DNA of 28,076 bases from JAKORR01 sp964608495 (GTDB lineage Bacteria > Armatimonadota > Zipacnadia > Zipacnadales > FEN-943). The notes beneath the pieces are model-generated. The model was not told the origin of the DNA. It searched no databases and was given only the letters and a program-made list of their open reading frames with translations. The stretch lies in assembly GCA_964608495.1 (NCBI GenBank), contig CAZSOQ010000041.1, positions 1 through 28,076 on the forward strand, read 5' to 3'. The position numbers were made by a program, and so were the translations under genes. Of the stretch, positions 1-7,574 are shown in pieces; the stretch's first letter is position 1; each line of letters starts with the position of its first letter.

Positions 1-423
1 ACCTACGACTACCAGTACAACGGCAACGGTAGCTGGCACGCTCTCACGTTCCTGTACCCCTACATGAAGAACCGCCAGCTCTACTACTGCCCGAGCCTGC
101 CGGAGAGTGGGGTCCACTACGGGATGAACGTGTATAACCCCACGCGCGCTGACCATGTCGGGTGGAATGAGAACAGCCTGAAGCTGGACATGCTGGAGGC
201 GCCGGCGTCGCACATCATCATCGCCGAGTCCAGCAATGTCTGGCTCTGGGACTGGCGCGAAGCCGATGGGTCGGGGTCCCTGTGGCCTCGTCTGCGGAAG
301 CACCACAATGAGGGGCTCAACTGCACCTACGCCGACGGGCACGTCAAGTGGCAGAAGTACATGGGCCTGAAGACAACGGACTTCGGCGGGCCACCGCCCG
401 GCAACGGCCCGACCAATCCGTAG
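1..423 (+). CDS. H-X9-DG pseudopilin-like protein, C-terminal part
   Basis: The reading frame is open from base 1, so the N-terminus (expected to hold the prepilin cleavage/methylation segment) lies outside the window. The visible 140 residues include LYPYMKNRQLYYCPS, the usual middle block of these proteins, and H-NEGLNCTYA-DG followed by HVKW, an exact H-x9-DG motif near the C-terminus. This family, related to type II secretion pseudopilins, is strongly expanded in Planctomycetota, Armatimonadota and Lentisphaerota; individual roles are mostly unknown. The protein ends in a Pro/Gly-rich tail. It converges on the minus-strand TPR gene ending at 593. Family assignment is firm, function is not. 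Confidence 0.88.
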   Translation, partial: TYDYQYNGNGSWHALTFLYPYMKNRQLYYCPSLPESGVHYGMNVYNPTRADHVGWNENSLKLDMLEAPASHIIIAESSNVWLWDWREADGSGSLWPRLRKHHNEGLNCTYADGHVKWQKYMGLKTTDFGGPPPGNGPTNP

Positions 424-444
424 GCGGTCCACCTCCCAGACAGC

Positions 445-462
445 GGCCACCGGCGTGTGGCC
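445..462. other. Small hairpin between convergent genes
   Basis: A 6-bp perfect stem (GGCCAC / GTGGCC) with a 6-base loop lies just after the pseudopilin stop in the 169-base gap between two convergent genes. There is no T-tract on either strand, so it is at best a weak or Rho-assisted stop for transcription. In DNA this G+C-rich a 6-bp stem can occur by chance. Nothing else was seen in 424-592. Confidence 0.25.
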
Positions 463-592
463 CGTTGGCCCACGTGCCGTGATCTGAAGCCCTTGGGCGG
501 GCTAGGCGAGGCGGAGGATGCCCCGCGTTGCCGGCCAGGCGCACGGCGGTTCTTCCAGGGCCTGCTGAGGGCATGGACGCACGCCCGACGAT

Positions 593-1363
593 CTAGGCGC
601 GCCAGCGGCGGCCGCAGTCGTTGCAGACCTGGTACGTGGTCCGCCGCCCGAGGAAGGGGAGAAGGCGGAGCAGGCGACTGGCGAAGCCTGGCGCGCGTGC
701 CGTCCCGGGCTCCTCGGTGCGCACGGCACGGCTGAGGTCGCGCGACCCGCAGCCGGGGCACAGGCCCGGCGCGTCCCGCGCAGGCTCTGGGGAGGGTGCC
801 GAGGCCGAAGGATCGCCCGGCTTTGCGGGCGGCGTGGGGACTGGTGCACCGCCCGTGGCGTGGGGTCCATCGTCCAGCTCTGCCTCGTCAGATACGTCCG
901 TATCGGTCGGCGCGGTGTCATCGGGGCCCGGCGCGTCGGGGGGCGGCGGCGCGGGCTCAAGTTCCACGTGGAGCACACCGGCGTCGCGCTCCTCGGCCTG
1001 AGCCCACTCGATCTCGCCGATCCGGCGAAGCTCGCGCCTGGCGCGCGTGGACCGGGGGTCCATCTCCAGGGCCTGGCGTTGAGCGTCGCGGGCCTCCTGC
1101 AGCCTGCCGACCTTCCTCAGCACCATGCCCCAGTTACACCAGGCTCGGACGCTGTCCGGGCGCAGTCGCACCACGTGGCCCGCGGCCCGCTCGGCCTGTT
1201 CCCACTGCTCGAGGGCAAAGCAGGCCGCCGCGAGCGTCTCCCACGCACGGGCATCATCAGGCCGATCGTCCATCTCGGGGGCCAGCATCTGCACAACGGC
1301 CTGGTAACGGCGCTGGCGGAGGAGCACCTTCGCGTCCGCCACAAGGTCCCTATCGTGCCCCAC
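593..1363 (-). CDS. TPR protein with C-terminal zinc ribbon
   Basis: A predicted 256-residue soluble protein. Residues about 5-130 form TPR-type helical repeats (for example WETLAAACFALEQWEQAERA and WCNWGMVLRKVGRLQEARDA), implying protein-protein contact. A Pro/Asp-rich linker follows (about 140-200). The C-terminus has two Cys pairs, CPGC and CNDC, spaced as in a four-Cys zinc ribbon. I place the start at a GTG at 1363 because GAGGGAG sits just upstream; the frame stays open further upstream to 1600, but that extension is Arg/Pro-rich and looks non-coding. It lies downstream of the small Cys-rich gene and solute-binding gene on the same strand. The partner is unknown. Confidence 0.7.
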   Translation of the reverse strand: MGHDRDLVADAKVLLRQRRYQAVVQMLAPEMDDRPDDARAWETLAAACFALEQWEQAERAAGHVVRLRPDSVRAWCNWGMVLRKVGRLQEARDAQRQALEMDPRSTRARRELRRIGEIEWAQAEERDAGVLHVELEPAPPPPDAPGPDDTAPTDTDVSDEAELDDGPHATGGAPVPTPPAKPGDPSASAPSPEPARDAPGLCPGCGSRDLSRAVRTEEPGTARAPGFASRLLRLLPFLGRRTTYQVCNDCGRRWRA

Positions 1364-1517
1364 CTTGACTCCCTCGCTTGTCGCACGCAACCGTAAGCGG
1401 ATGTCTTCGCCCGCCCGCGGTGCCTTCCTTCGGCCACCAGGGCCGCGGGGTGATCGGACGCCCCTCACCGCCTGGTGGAGCGCCCGCCGGCCAGGGAAGC
1501 AGGGACGGGTCCAGGGC

Positions 1518-1727
1518 CTAGTCGCCCCCGGCGGGCGTCGGCTCGTGGGCCTTGCGCCCGTAGACCTTCTCGTAGGCCCTGCAGTAGGGGCACAGCCCAC
1601 CCTCGATGAGCCTGACGAACCAGTAGGCCAGGCCTCGCCGGGCTGCGCGCGCGCGTCGGCACACCGGGCACTCTAGGCACTTGAGCGCCATGGCGCGGTC
1701 CTTCTCGGTCACCTGTTCGCCGCTCAT
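1518..1727 (-). CDS. Small Cys-rich (zinc-ribbon-like) protein
   Basis: A predicted 69-residue protein with cysteines at C17, C20 and C23 (CLECPVC) and C46 and C49 (CPYC), separated by an aromatic/basic stretch (LAYWFVRLIEGG). Two Cys pairs this far apart suggest a structural zinc site. The ATG at 1727 is preferred over an in-frame TTG at 1754; a GGAGG lies about 12 bases upstream of the ATG, which is longer than ideal. It follows the solute-binding gene by 57 bases on the same strand, so the two are probably cotranscribed. I do not recognise the family. It could be a small regulatory or chaperone-like protein, but nothing in the sequence decides this. Confidence 0.6.
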   Translation of the reverse strand: MSGEQVTEKDRAMALKCLECPVCRRARAARRGLAYWFVRLIEGGLCPYCRAYEKVYGRKAHEPTPAGGD

Positions 1728-1784
1728 GGGTCCAGGCCGCCTCCCCGGCTTCAAAGGGCACGCCGTAGCTGGCGGCGCGCGGGT

Positions 1785-3137
1785 CTACTCCGGCTTCTTC
1801 ATCTCCGCCAGCATCCGCTTCTTGACCTCCGCCTGCCGCTTGCGAACGGACTCCAGGATCGCCTTGCTCGTCGTCTTCCCGTCGAGCAGCGCCTGGACGC
1901 CGTTGAGGAACTCGTCGGCCACGGACCGCTCCATGAGCGTATCGCTCCAGGGGCAGATGCGGTCCGCCGCGGCCACCATCTCCGCGTACTTGCGCAGGGC
2001 GGGATTGGCGTTGTCCTGAGTGACGGCATCGTTGACCTGCAGCAGCTCCTGGCACCTGCCCACGAACCCCTGCGCCTGCTCGGCCTGGGCCATGAACTGG
2101 AGGAAGGCCACGGCCGCCTCCGGGTGCTTGGAGCGGGCCGACACCACGTAGCCGTCGGGAGCGCCGGCCAGGGCGGTCTGGTCACCCTTGCCGTCCGGCA
2201 CCGAGGGGAAGTTGAAGAAGCCCCACCGGTCCCAGAACTCTTTGGGCGCCTCGCCGCCCTCACGCAGTCGCGCGAAGTCCCAGGTGCCGGTATAGAACAT
2301 GACCGCCTGGCCGCTGTAGAACATGGCCCGCGCGCTCTCGCGCGTCACGGCGTTGGGCGCGTCGTTGAAGGGGTCTCGCTTGAGGAATTCCTCGAAGAGC
2401 GCCATGCCCCGCAGCCATCCGGGGTCCGAGTAGGCCCCGGGCCCGAGAGGATCGTAGTCCTTCTCGACGGCCTCCTCCCCCATCAGCCTCTGGAAGAGCA
2501 CGGCCGGGAAGTGGTGCGCCGGCCACCGCTGCTGATTGCCCAGGGCGATGGGCACCAACCCCGCCTCGCGGATCTTGGTGATGAGGTCCAGCAGCTCCGG
2601 CCAGGTCTTGGGCACCGACAGGTTCAGGCGCGAGAAGAGGTCCTTGTTGTAAAGGAAGAAGGTGCACTGGAGCAGGTAGGGCACGCCCCAGACCCGCCCG
2701 TCATGGGCGAAGCGCCGCAGGCCTTCGTCCTGGAACCGGGCCTTCCAGGCCCCGTCGTCGGCCTCCATGTACGGCGTCAGGTCGAGCACGGCGCCCGCCC
2801 GCACGAAGTTCTGCAGCCACTCGCCGTCCCACACGAAGAACACATCCGGCGGCTCCGCCGAGCCCAGTTGCACTCGGATCGAGGTCTTGTAGGCGTCCGG
2901 TTCGGCGTTCGTGACCTCCACCGCGTACTCGGGGTGCGCGCTCGCGAAGGCCTTCACGATCTCCGCCAGCGCCGACTTGCGCGGCTCGGTGTTCCAGATC
3001 GTCCACATCGAGACGGTGGTCCTGGCCTGAGGCCTGGTGGTCGGCGTCGGCCCGGAGACCGGCGGGCCCGGCCTTCGCGAGCAGCCTGCCAGGGCGAGGA
3101 TCGCCGCGATGCTCAGGTAAAGCCACCAGTGGCGCAT
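1785..3137 (-). CDS. ABC transporter family-1 extracellular solute-binding lipoprotein
   Basis: A predicted 450-residue lipoprotein. The signal peptide ends in the lipobox LALAGC with C19 as the lipidated residue, followed by a Pro/Thr-rich tether (about 20-40). The mature part matches family-1 carbohydrate-binding proteins: WTIWNTEPRKSALAEIVKAF near the start, the PPDVFFVWDGEWL block, GVPYLLQCTFFLYNKDLF, then the Trp-rich hinge (WPAHHFPAVLFQRL) and FYTGTWDFARL. The likely ligand is an oligosaccharide or glycoside, by family. The start at 3137 is fixed by AGGAGG at 3145-3150 and by the signal peptide; 23 in-frame codons further upstream look spurious. No permease or ATPase gene is beside it, so it must share a transporter encoded elsewhere or act in sensing. 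Confidence 0.9.
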   Translation of the reverse strand: MRHWWLYLSIAAILALAGCSRRPGPPVSGPTPTTRPQARTTVSMWTIWNTEPRKSALAEIVKAFASAHPEYAVEVTNAEPDAYKTSIRVQLGSAEPPDVFFVWDGEWLQNFVRAGAVLDLTPYMEADDGAWKARFQDEGLRRFAHDGRVWGVPYLLQCTFFLYNKDLFSRLNLSVPKTWPELLDLITKIREAGLVPIALGNQQRWPAHHFPAVLFQRLMGEEAVEKDYDPLGPGAYSDPGWLRGMALFEEFLKRDPFNDAPNAVTRESARAMFYSGQAVMFYTGTWDFARLREGGEAPKEFWDRWGFFNFPSVPDGKGDQTALAGAPDGYVVSARSKHPEAAVAFLQFMAQAEQAQGFVGRCQELLQVNDAVTQDNANPALRKYAEMVAAADRICPWSDTLMERSVADEFLNGVQALLDGKTTSKAILESVRKRQAEVKKRMLAEMKKPE

Positions 3138-3144
3138 GGACGGG

Positions 3145-3150
3145 CCTCCT
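3145..3150 (-). promoter_or_regulatory. Shine-Dalgarno site of the solute-binding gene
   Basis: Reads AGGAGG on the minus strand, seven bases before the ATG at 3137. It decides the start against the longer open frame to 3206. Confidence 0.7.
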
Positions 3151-3326
3151 CTGGATCCGCTTGCCCGGACGCCCGCGCGGGGGTGCCGGGGCGAGTAGTG
3201 TACCACGTCACCGGCGTGCTAAGCTTGTGCCGCCGGGCCCAGCGAGGGGCAGACAGCAGTGGCCGCAGCGTCTGCCTGCCACGATCTGGGGAGGTACCCC
3301 CTCGGCGGGGCGGGAAACCACCGACG

Positions 3327-4001
3327 ATGACTGCGCTGCTGGTAGTCAGGATGGCGCTTGCGGCCGCGGCGGTGCTGGGCCTTGGGTACGTGGTCGTGGC
3401 CCGGCGCATGGCGGCCCGTCAGGCCTTCAGCGGCCTGTCCCTGGTCCTCACCGCCGTCGGAGGCGTCGGCGCGGCGGCGATGGTGGTCCTACCTGTCGCG
3501 ACCTCCATCGCCCGGGCAGACCTGGCGCGGGCCCCCGCCGCTTTGCTCGTGCTCCTGCCGCTCATCGCCGGCTTCACAGCCCTTCTCGCCCTCACCGAGC
3601 GACCGAGGGCTCCCCTAGGGACCACGGTGGGTGTCGTCACCCTCGCCCTGCTACCTTCCGCCGTCCTGGCGGTGGGAGCGGGCACGGTGGGCGCCGCGGT
3701 CAAGGTGATGCGTACCTGCCAGGGCAATCTCAAGGCTGTCGCCAGTGCCTTCGAGGAGTACGTGTCCCGCCGGGGCGAGTGGCCCGCGTCGGCGCGATGG
3801 GTGGACGATCTGCTCGTCTTCCTGCCCGCGCCCAAGGGGTTCCGCTGCCCGGCTGGCCAGGCCGAGGCCTACCACTACAGCGCACCCAAGAGCAGCACGC
3901 CCGACGACGCGGCGGTCATAGCCTGTCCGCATCCCTTCCTGGGCAAGACCGTTGTACTGCGCAAGGACCTGGAGGTCGAACTGCGACCGATCGAGCCCTG
4001 A
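3327..4001 (+). CDS. Four-helix membrane protein with pilin-like soluble domain
   Basis: A predicted 224-residue protein. Residues 1-125 contain about four hydrophobic helices (near 1-22, 31-55, 68-90 and 100-124). From C131 on it becomes soluble and reads like the globular part of an H-X9-DG pseudopilin: CQGNLKAVASAFEEY, GEWPASARWVDDLLVFL, FRCPAG, then VIACPHPFLGKTVVL near the end. In pseudopilins that region follows a single N-terminal helix, so the polytopic anchor is unusual. The ATG at 3327 is chosen because the hydrophobic region starts there; no strong Shine-Dalgarno is seen. It is divergent from the solute-binding gene, sharing the 189-base gap. Function unknown; an envelope role is inferred from topology only. 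Confidence 0.72.
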   Translation: MTALLVVRMALAAAAVLGLGYVVVARRMAARQAFSGLSLVLTAVGGVGAAAMVVLPVATSIARADLARAPAALLVLLPLIAGFTALLALTERPRAPLGTTVGVVTLALLPSAVLAVGAGTVGAAVKVMRTCQGNLKAVASAFEEYVSRRGEWPASARWVDDLLVFLPAPKGFRCPAGQAEAYHYSAPKSSTPDDAAVIACPHPFLGKTVVLRKDLEVELRPIEP

Positions 4002-4200
4002 GGGCGCGGCCCCCTTGCCCGGTCTGTGCCTACTGCCCGGATCCGTGACCGCGCGAAGGCGTCCGGCCGCCCCTGTGGGAGGCTCGCGCCCCGTGAGGCG
4101 GTCGCCGGAAGAGGGCTTGCGGGGCGGCCCTCCGGCCCGGCCGTGGAGCCGGGCGCCCTGGGAACCTGGCCCGCGACATGGGAGTCAAACCTGCTGCACG

Positions 4201-7200
4201 ATGAGAGACCCATCGCGGACCCGTCTTCGCGGTGCGCTGCCAGCACTTCTACTGCTGCTGGCAAGCCCTCTGGTGTTGGCCGAGAACGGCCTGACCCGGA
4301 TCTTCAGCAAGTGGGGCCTCTTCGAGGACCTGCAACTGAGCGGCTACAACACGCTCACCTTCCAGAAGAACACCGTCGAGGGCTCACCCGATGCCTACCG
4401 GGGCCAGCGCTGGGACACCGACGACTTCATGCACCAGAGCAGCCTGCACGCCGAAGGCTCGGTCTGGCGGGAGTTCGGCTTCCAGGCCGACTTCTCCGCC
4501 AGCGGCTACGGCGCCGGCTACTCGCGCTGGCTGCTCGGCTACGTCGGGCACGACACCGCGGCCTACTATGGCGACCTCAACGTTGACCTGGGCGGCAACG
4601 AGTTCGTGGCCTTTCGCAAGACGCTCCAGGGCTGGCAGGTGGATCAGGTCCTACCCCGCGACGGCATCCTGCGGTACTTCGAGTCCGAGGAAAAGGGTCT
4701 GGTGCGCCGGCAGACCTTCAGCGGCAACAACACCGCCGGGCCCTACTTCCTGACCTACACGCCGATCATCGAGGGCAGCGAGATCATCAAGATCAACGAG
4801 GAGCGCGTGCAGTTCGGGCGCCACTACCGCCTCGACTACGATACCGGCGAGCTGTGGTTCGAGCCCGTGGACGGCCCCCCCAGGATAGTCCCCGAGACGG
4901 ACGCGGTCTCCGCCAGCTACCAGTCCTACGGCTACGGGGGCTCGCCGTCCACGCTCACCGGGCTGCGCTTCGAGATGCCCCTGATGAACCGGCGCATGCT
5001 GGTGGGTTACACCAGGCTCGAGGAGAAACGCCCGTCCAGACAGGGCGACACCGTGGGCTACCACGAGGACATCTACAACGGCAGCGGCACCACCGGTCCC
5101 TTCGACACGACCTTCCGGCCGGTCATCGCCAACGGCACGCGGGCGACGTACCACGGCGAGACCAAGGTGATCGAGCAGGCGCTGGTGGTGCTGGTGGACA
5201 ACGTCGAGCAGAAGGAGACGGTGGACTACGACACCAACCGCGCGCTGGGCCGCATCCTGTTCCGCCGCGCCGTGCCTCCCACCTCGCTGGTCCTGGTGAA
5301 GTACTACTATGACCTGAGCAGCATGGCGAACATCGGCGGCGGCTCCGAGGTGTGGGGCCTGGACGTGGGGTGGACTGTCACACCGGCTCTGACGCTCAAG
5401 TACGACTACGGCCGCAGCTTCTCTCAGAGCAACGGTGAGGGGGGCGCCGCCCAGAAGCTCGTGGCCAACTACCAGACCAACCGCCTCCGCCTCGCCAGCG
5501 AATGGCGAAGCATAGACCCCGCCTTCAGCTTCCTCAACACCGTCGGCTTCTACCGCCACGAGAAAGGCTACCAGTGGCGAGCGGACTGGGAGGTGGCCGA
5601 AGCCACTACCGTGTACTACGACTCGTCGGAGCTGAAGTCCTCCCAGGGCTACTCCTTCGGCTCCAGCGGCTACATGGGGGGCGAGAACTTCGGGTCCTAC
5701 AGCCCCTACGGCTCGACGCTCTCGTACCCCCCCGCAACGACCGCGGCCTCGCCCGCCCAGTGGGCGAGCAGCCAGCAGGAGACGCCGAAGGTCGGTCTGG
5801 ACGTGACGGCCAAGCGCACCAGCTACGGCTTCCGCTTCGCCAAGCCGCGCTGGCCGGGCCTCCAGCTAGACATCCAGAGGATGGAGAACCTGGGCGGCAC
5901 GTCGGGCACCGACAGCTCCTACGAGGCGCGGCAGCTTCGGCTGCAGTACGTGCCCACCAATGCACCCTACTCGATCAGCCTGGACTGGTCCGACACGGCC
6001 CAGGACGCCCTGAGCCTGTCCGGGGCCGACGCGGTGGCCACCCACAGCGGCACCAAGCGGTTCCAGGCCGCGGTCTCGTACACGCCCAGCCACAGGCTGT
6101 CGCTGAGCGCCAACCTGGGCAAGGTGAACACTGACTCGGGGATCAACGCCAAGTCGTCGTCCAATACCATGCAGATGTCGGCGAACTGGCAGCCCTCCGA
6201 CAAGCTCTCCCTGCGCCTGGACCAGTCCAGCGCCACCAGCACCGGCACGAGCCTGTCCACCTACTATGGCGGCTACTCCGGCTCGGACTGGAACTGGTCG
6301 CCCGGCGGCTACGGAGTCTCCTCCTATGCCGTCCTGCCTGTCCAGACCGACGACGACACCGGCGATGGCGAGGAAGACGACGACACGACGCTCAAGTCCA
6401 CCCACTACGAGGACTCGAGCACCAGCGCCACCATCACCTACCAGCCCAGCAGCCGCCTGTCCCTGGACCTGGCCTTGGGCAGGCGTACCTACAAGAGCGG
6501 CGGCACGGGCTATCTCTCGGACAGCAACCAGACCTACCGGAACGCCTCGCTGCTATGGCAGTTCACCGATGCCCTGTCGCTGCAGGCCAGCTACGGCACC
6601 GACACCATGCAGTTCCTCCAGGAAGACCAGGGCACTGTCTCGAACAAGATGATGAGCCTGGGCCTCAACTACCGACCCACTGCGGGCAAGTGGGGCGCCA
6701 TGCTGATGTACAACAAGCAGGACGGCTCCAGCCCGACCTACGTGGGCTTCGGTCGCGGGCAGCAACAGATCGTCGTCGGCACCAACCTCACCGATCTCTC
6801 CAGCCGCATCTACTACAACCTGGGGGACGAGACGGACGTGTACCTGCAGATGGGCACGGCGTCCTACGCCGGCGGCTACGCGGCCTTCGACAAGCAGACC
6901 GCCGAGCTCGGCTTCGAGCGGCGGCTGTCCGACACCTCCCGCCTCACCTTCGGCTACCGGTACATCCGCAACATCACGGACGAGAGCGGCCTGCTCCCCG
7001 CCTATACCTCCGTCGCGTCGCAGTCGCAGGACTACATCGCCAGCACCTGGCTGCTGACCCTCAACATGAACTTCCATAGCGGCGGGGGCCGCTCGGGCTT
7101 CCGTTCGCCGACCACGGGCACCGGCTACTACGGCGGCGGCTACGGCGGCGGCTACGGCGGCGGGTACGGCGGGGGCATGGGTGGTGGCTATGGCGGCGGC

Positions 7201-7569
7201 TACGGTGGCAGTCTGACCACCTTCGGCGGCTACAACAGCGATCTCGTCTCCCAGCGCCAGGGCTTCGGCGGTAGCTCGCTGAGCAGCGTCTTCGGGGGCG
7301 GCCCCGGGGGCGGCTTCGGTGGCGGCTTCGGCTCAGGCAGCTACGGCGGCTACGCCATGGGCGGGAGCTCCATGGGCGGCTACGGCTCGATGGGTGGGGG
7401 CTTCGGTGGCGGCTACGGCTCCGGGGGCAACCTCGGCGGCGGCCCGCCCCAGGGCACCGGCGAGTGGAGGGTCGGCGGCCCTGCTCTGACTGGCGAGCGC
7501 TCCGGCGAGGCCAACGCCGTTCCGCCCGATCCCTGGGAGTCCGTCGGCGACGGAGTGTCTCTGTGGTGA
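4201..7569 (+). CDS. Large outer-membrane beta-barrel protein with Gly/Tyr-rich tail
   Basis: A predicted 1122-residue secreted protein. Its signal peptide is basic, then hydrophobic, with likely cleavage after A27 (LVLA-EN). Residues about 191-222 and 316-370 each hold a block of the type DYDTGELWF or DYDTNRALGRILF, resembling the DYxxDYxxGxIxF modules repeated in SprA-like giant barrels. Residues about 450-958 are alternating-polarity strands (SLDLALGRRTYKSG, LSLQASYGTDTMQFL) ending in LLTLNMNF at F958, which could be the closing strand. The remaining 160 residues are GGYGGGYGGG-type repeats. An acidic run near 717 looks like a surface loop. It starts an envelope cluster leading to LptC/LptA. 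It is not a recognisable LptD. Start by signal peptide; Shine-Dalgarno weak. Confidence 0.8.
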   Translation: MRDPSRTRLRGALPALLLLLASPLVLAENGLTRIFSKWGLFEDLQLSGYNTLTFQKNTVEGSPDAYRGQRWDTDDFMHQSSLHAEGSVWREFGFQADFSASGYGAGYSRWLLGYVGHDTAAYYGDLNVDLGGNEFVAFRKTLQGWQVDQVLPRDGILRYFESEEKGLVRRQTFSGNNTAGPYFLTYTPIIEGSEIIKINEERVQFGRHYRLDYDTGELWFEPVDGPPRIVPETDAVSASYQSYGYGGSPSTLTGLRFEMPLMNRRMLVGYTRLEEKRPSRQGDTVGYHEDIYNGSGTTGPFDTTFRPVIANGTRATYHGETKVIEQALVVLVDNVEQKETVDYDTNRALGRILFRRAVPPTSLVLVKYYYDLSSMANIGGGSEVWGLDVGWTVTPALTLKYDYGRSFSQSNGEGGAAQKLVANYQTNRLRLASEWRSIDPAFSFLNTVGFYRHEKGYQWRADWEVAEATTVYYDSSELKSSQGYSFGSSGYMGGENFGSYSPYGSTLSYPPATTAASPAQWASSQQETPKVGLDVTAKRTSYGFRFAKPRWPGLQLDIQRMENLGGTSGTDSSYEARQLRLQYVPTNAPYSISLDWSDTAQDALSLSGADAVATHSGTKRFQAAVSYTPSHRLSLSANLGKVNTDSGINAKSSSNTMQMSANWQPSDKLSLRLDQSSATSTGTSLSTYYGGYSGSDWNWSPGGYGVSSYAVLPVQTDDDTGDGEEDDDTTLKSTHYEDSSTSATITYQPSSRLSLDLALGRRTYKSGGTGYLSDSNQTYRNASLLWQFTDALSLQASYGTDTMQFLQEDQGTVSNKMMSLGLNYRPTAGKWGAMLMYNKQDGSSPTYVGFGRGQQQIVVGTNLTDLSSRIYYNLGDETDVYLQMGTASYAGGYAAFDKQTAELGFERRLSDTSRLTFGYRYIRNITDESGLLPAYTSVASQSQDYIASTWLLTLNMNFHSGGGRSGFRSPTTGTGYYGGGYGGGYGGGYGGGMGGGYGGGYGGSLTTFGGYNSDLVSQRQGFGGSSLSSVFGGGPGGGFGGGFGSGSYGGYAMGGSSMGGYGSMGGGFGGGYGSGGNLGGGPPQGTGEWRVGGPALTGERSGEANAVPPDPWESVGDGVSLW
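7129..7209 (+). repeat. GGYGGG-coding tandem repeat
   Basis: Near-perfect short tandem units of the form TACGGCGGCGGC encode the first part of the Gly/Tyr tail of the beta-barrel protein; looser GGCTTCGGTGGC-like units continue to about 7440. Such repeats change copy number easily and may be collapsed in the assembly. Confidence 0.75.
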
Positions 7570-7574
7570 TCGTC

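Noticed and set aside
2124..3326. Long plus-strand open frame opposite the solute-binding gene
   Set aside because: It is a high-G+C antisense shadow. Only its last part, from the ATG at 3327, has membrane helices and a protein-like composition.
4002..4200. Upstream in-frame extension of the beta-barrel gene to 3952
   Set aside because: It overlaps the previous gene, is Arg/Pro/Gly-rich, and would bury the clear signal peptide that begins at the ATG at 4201.
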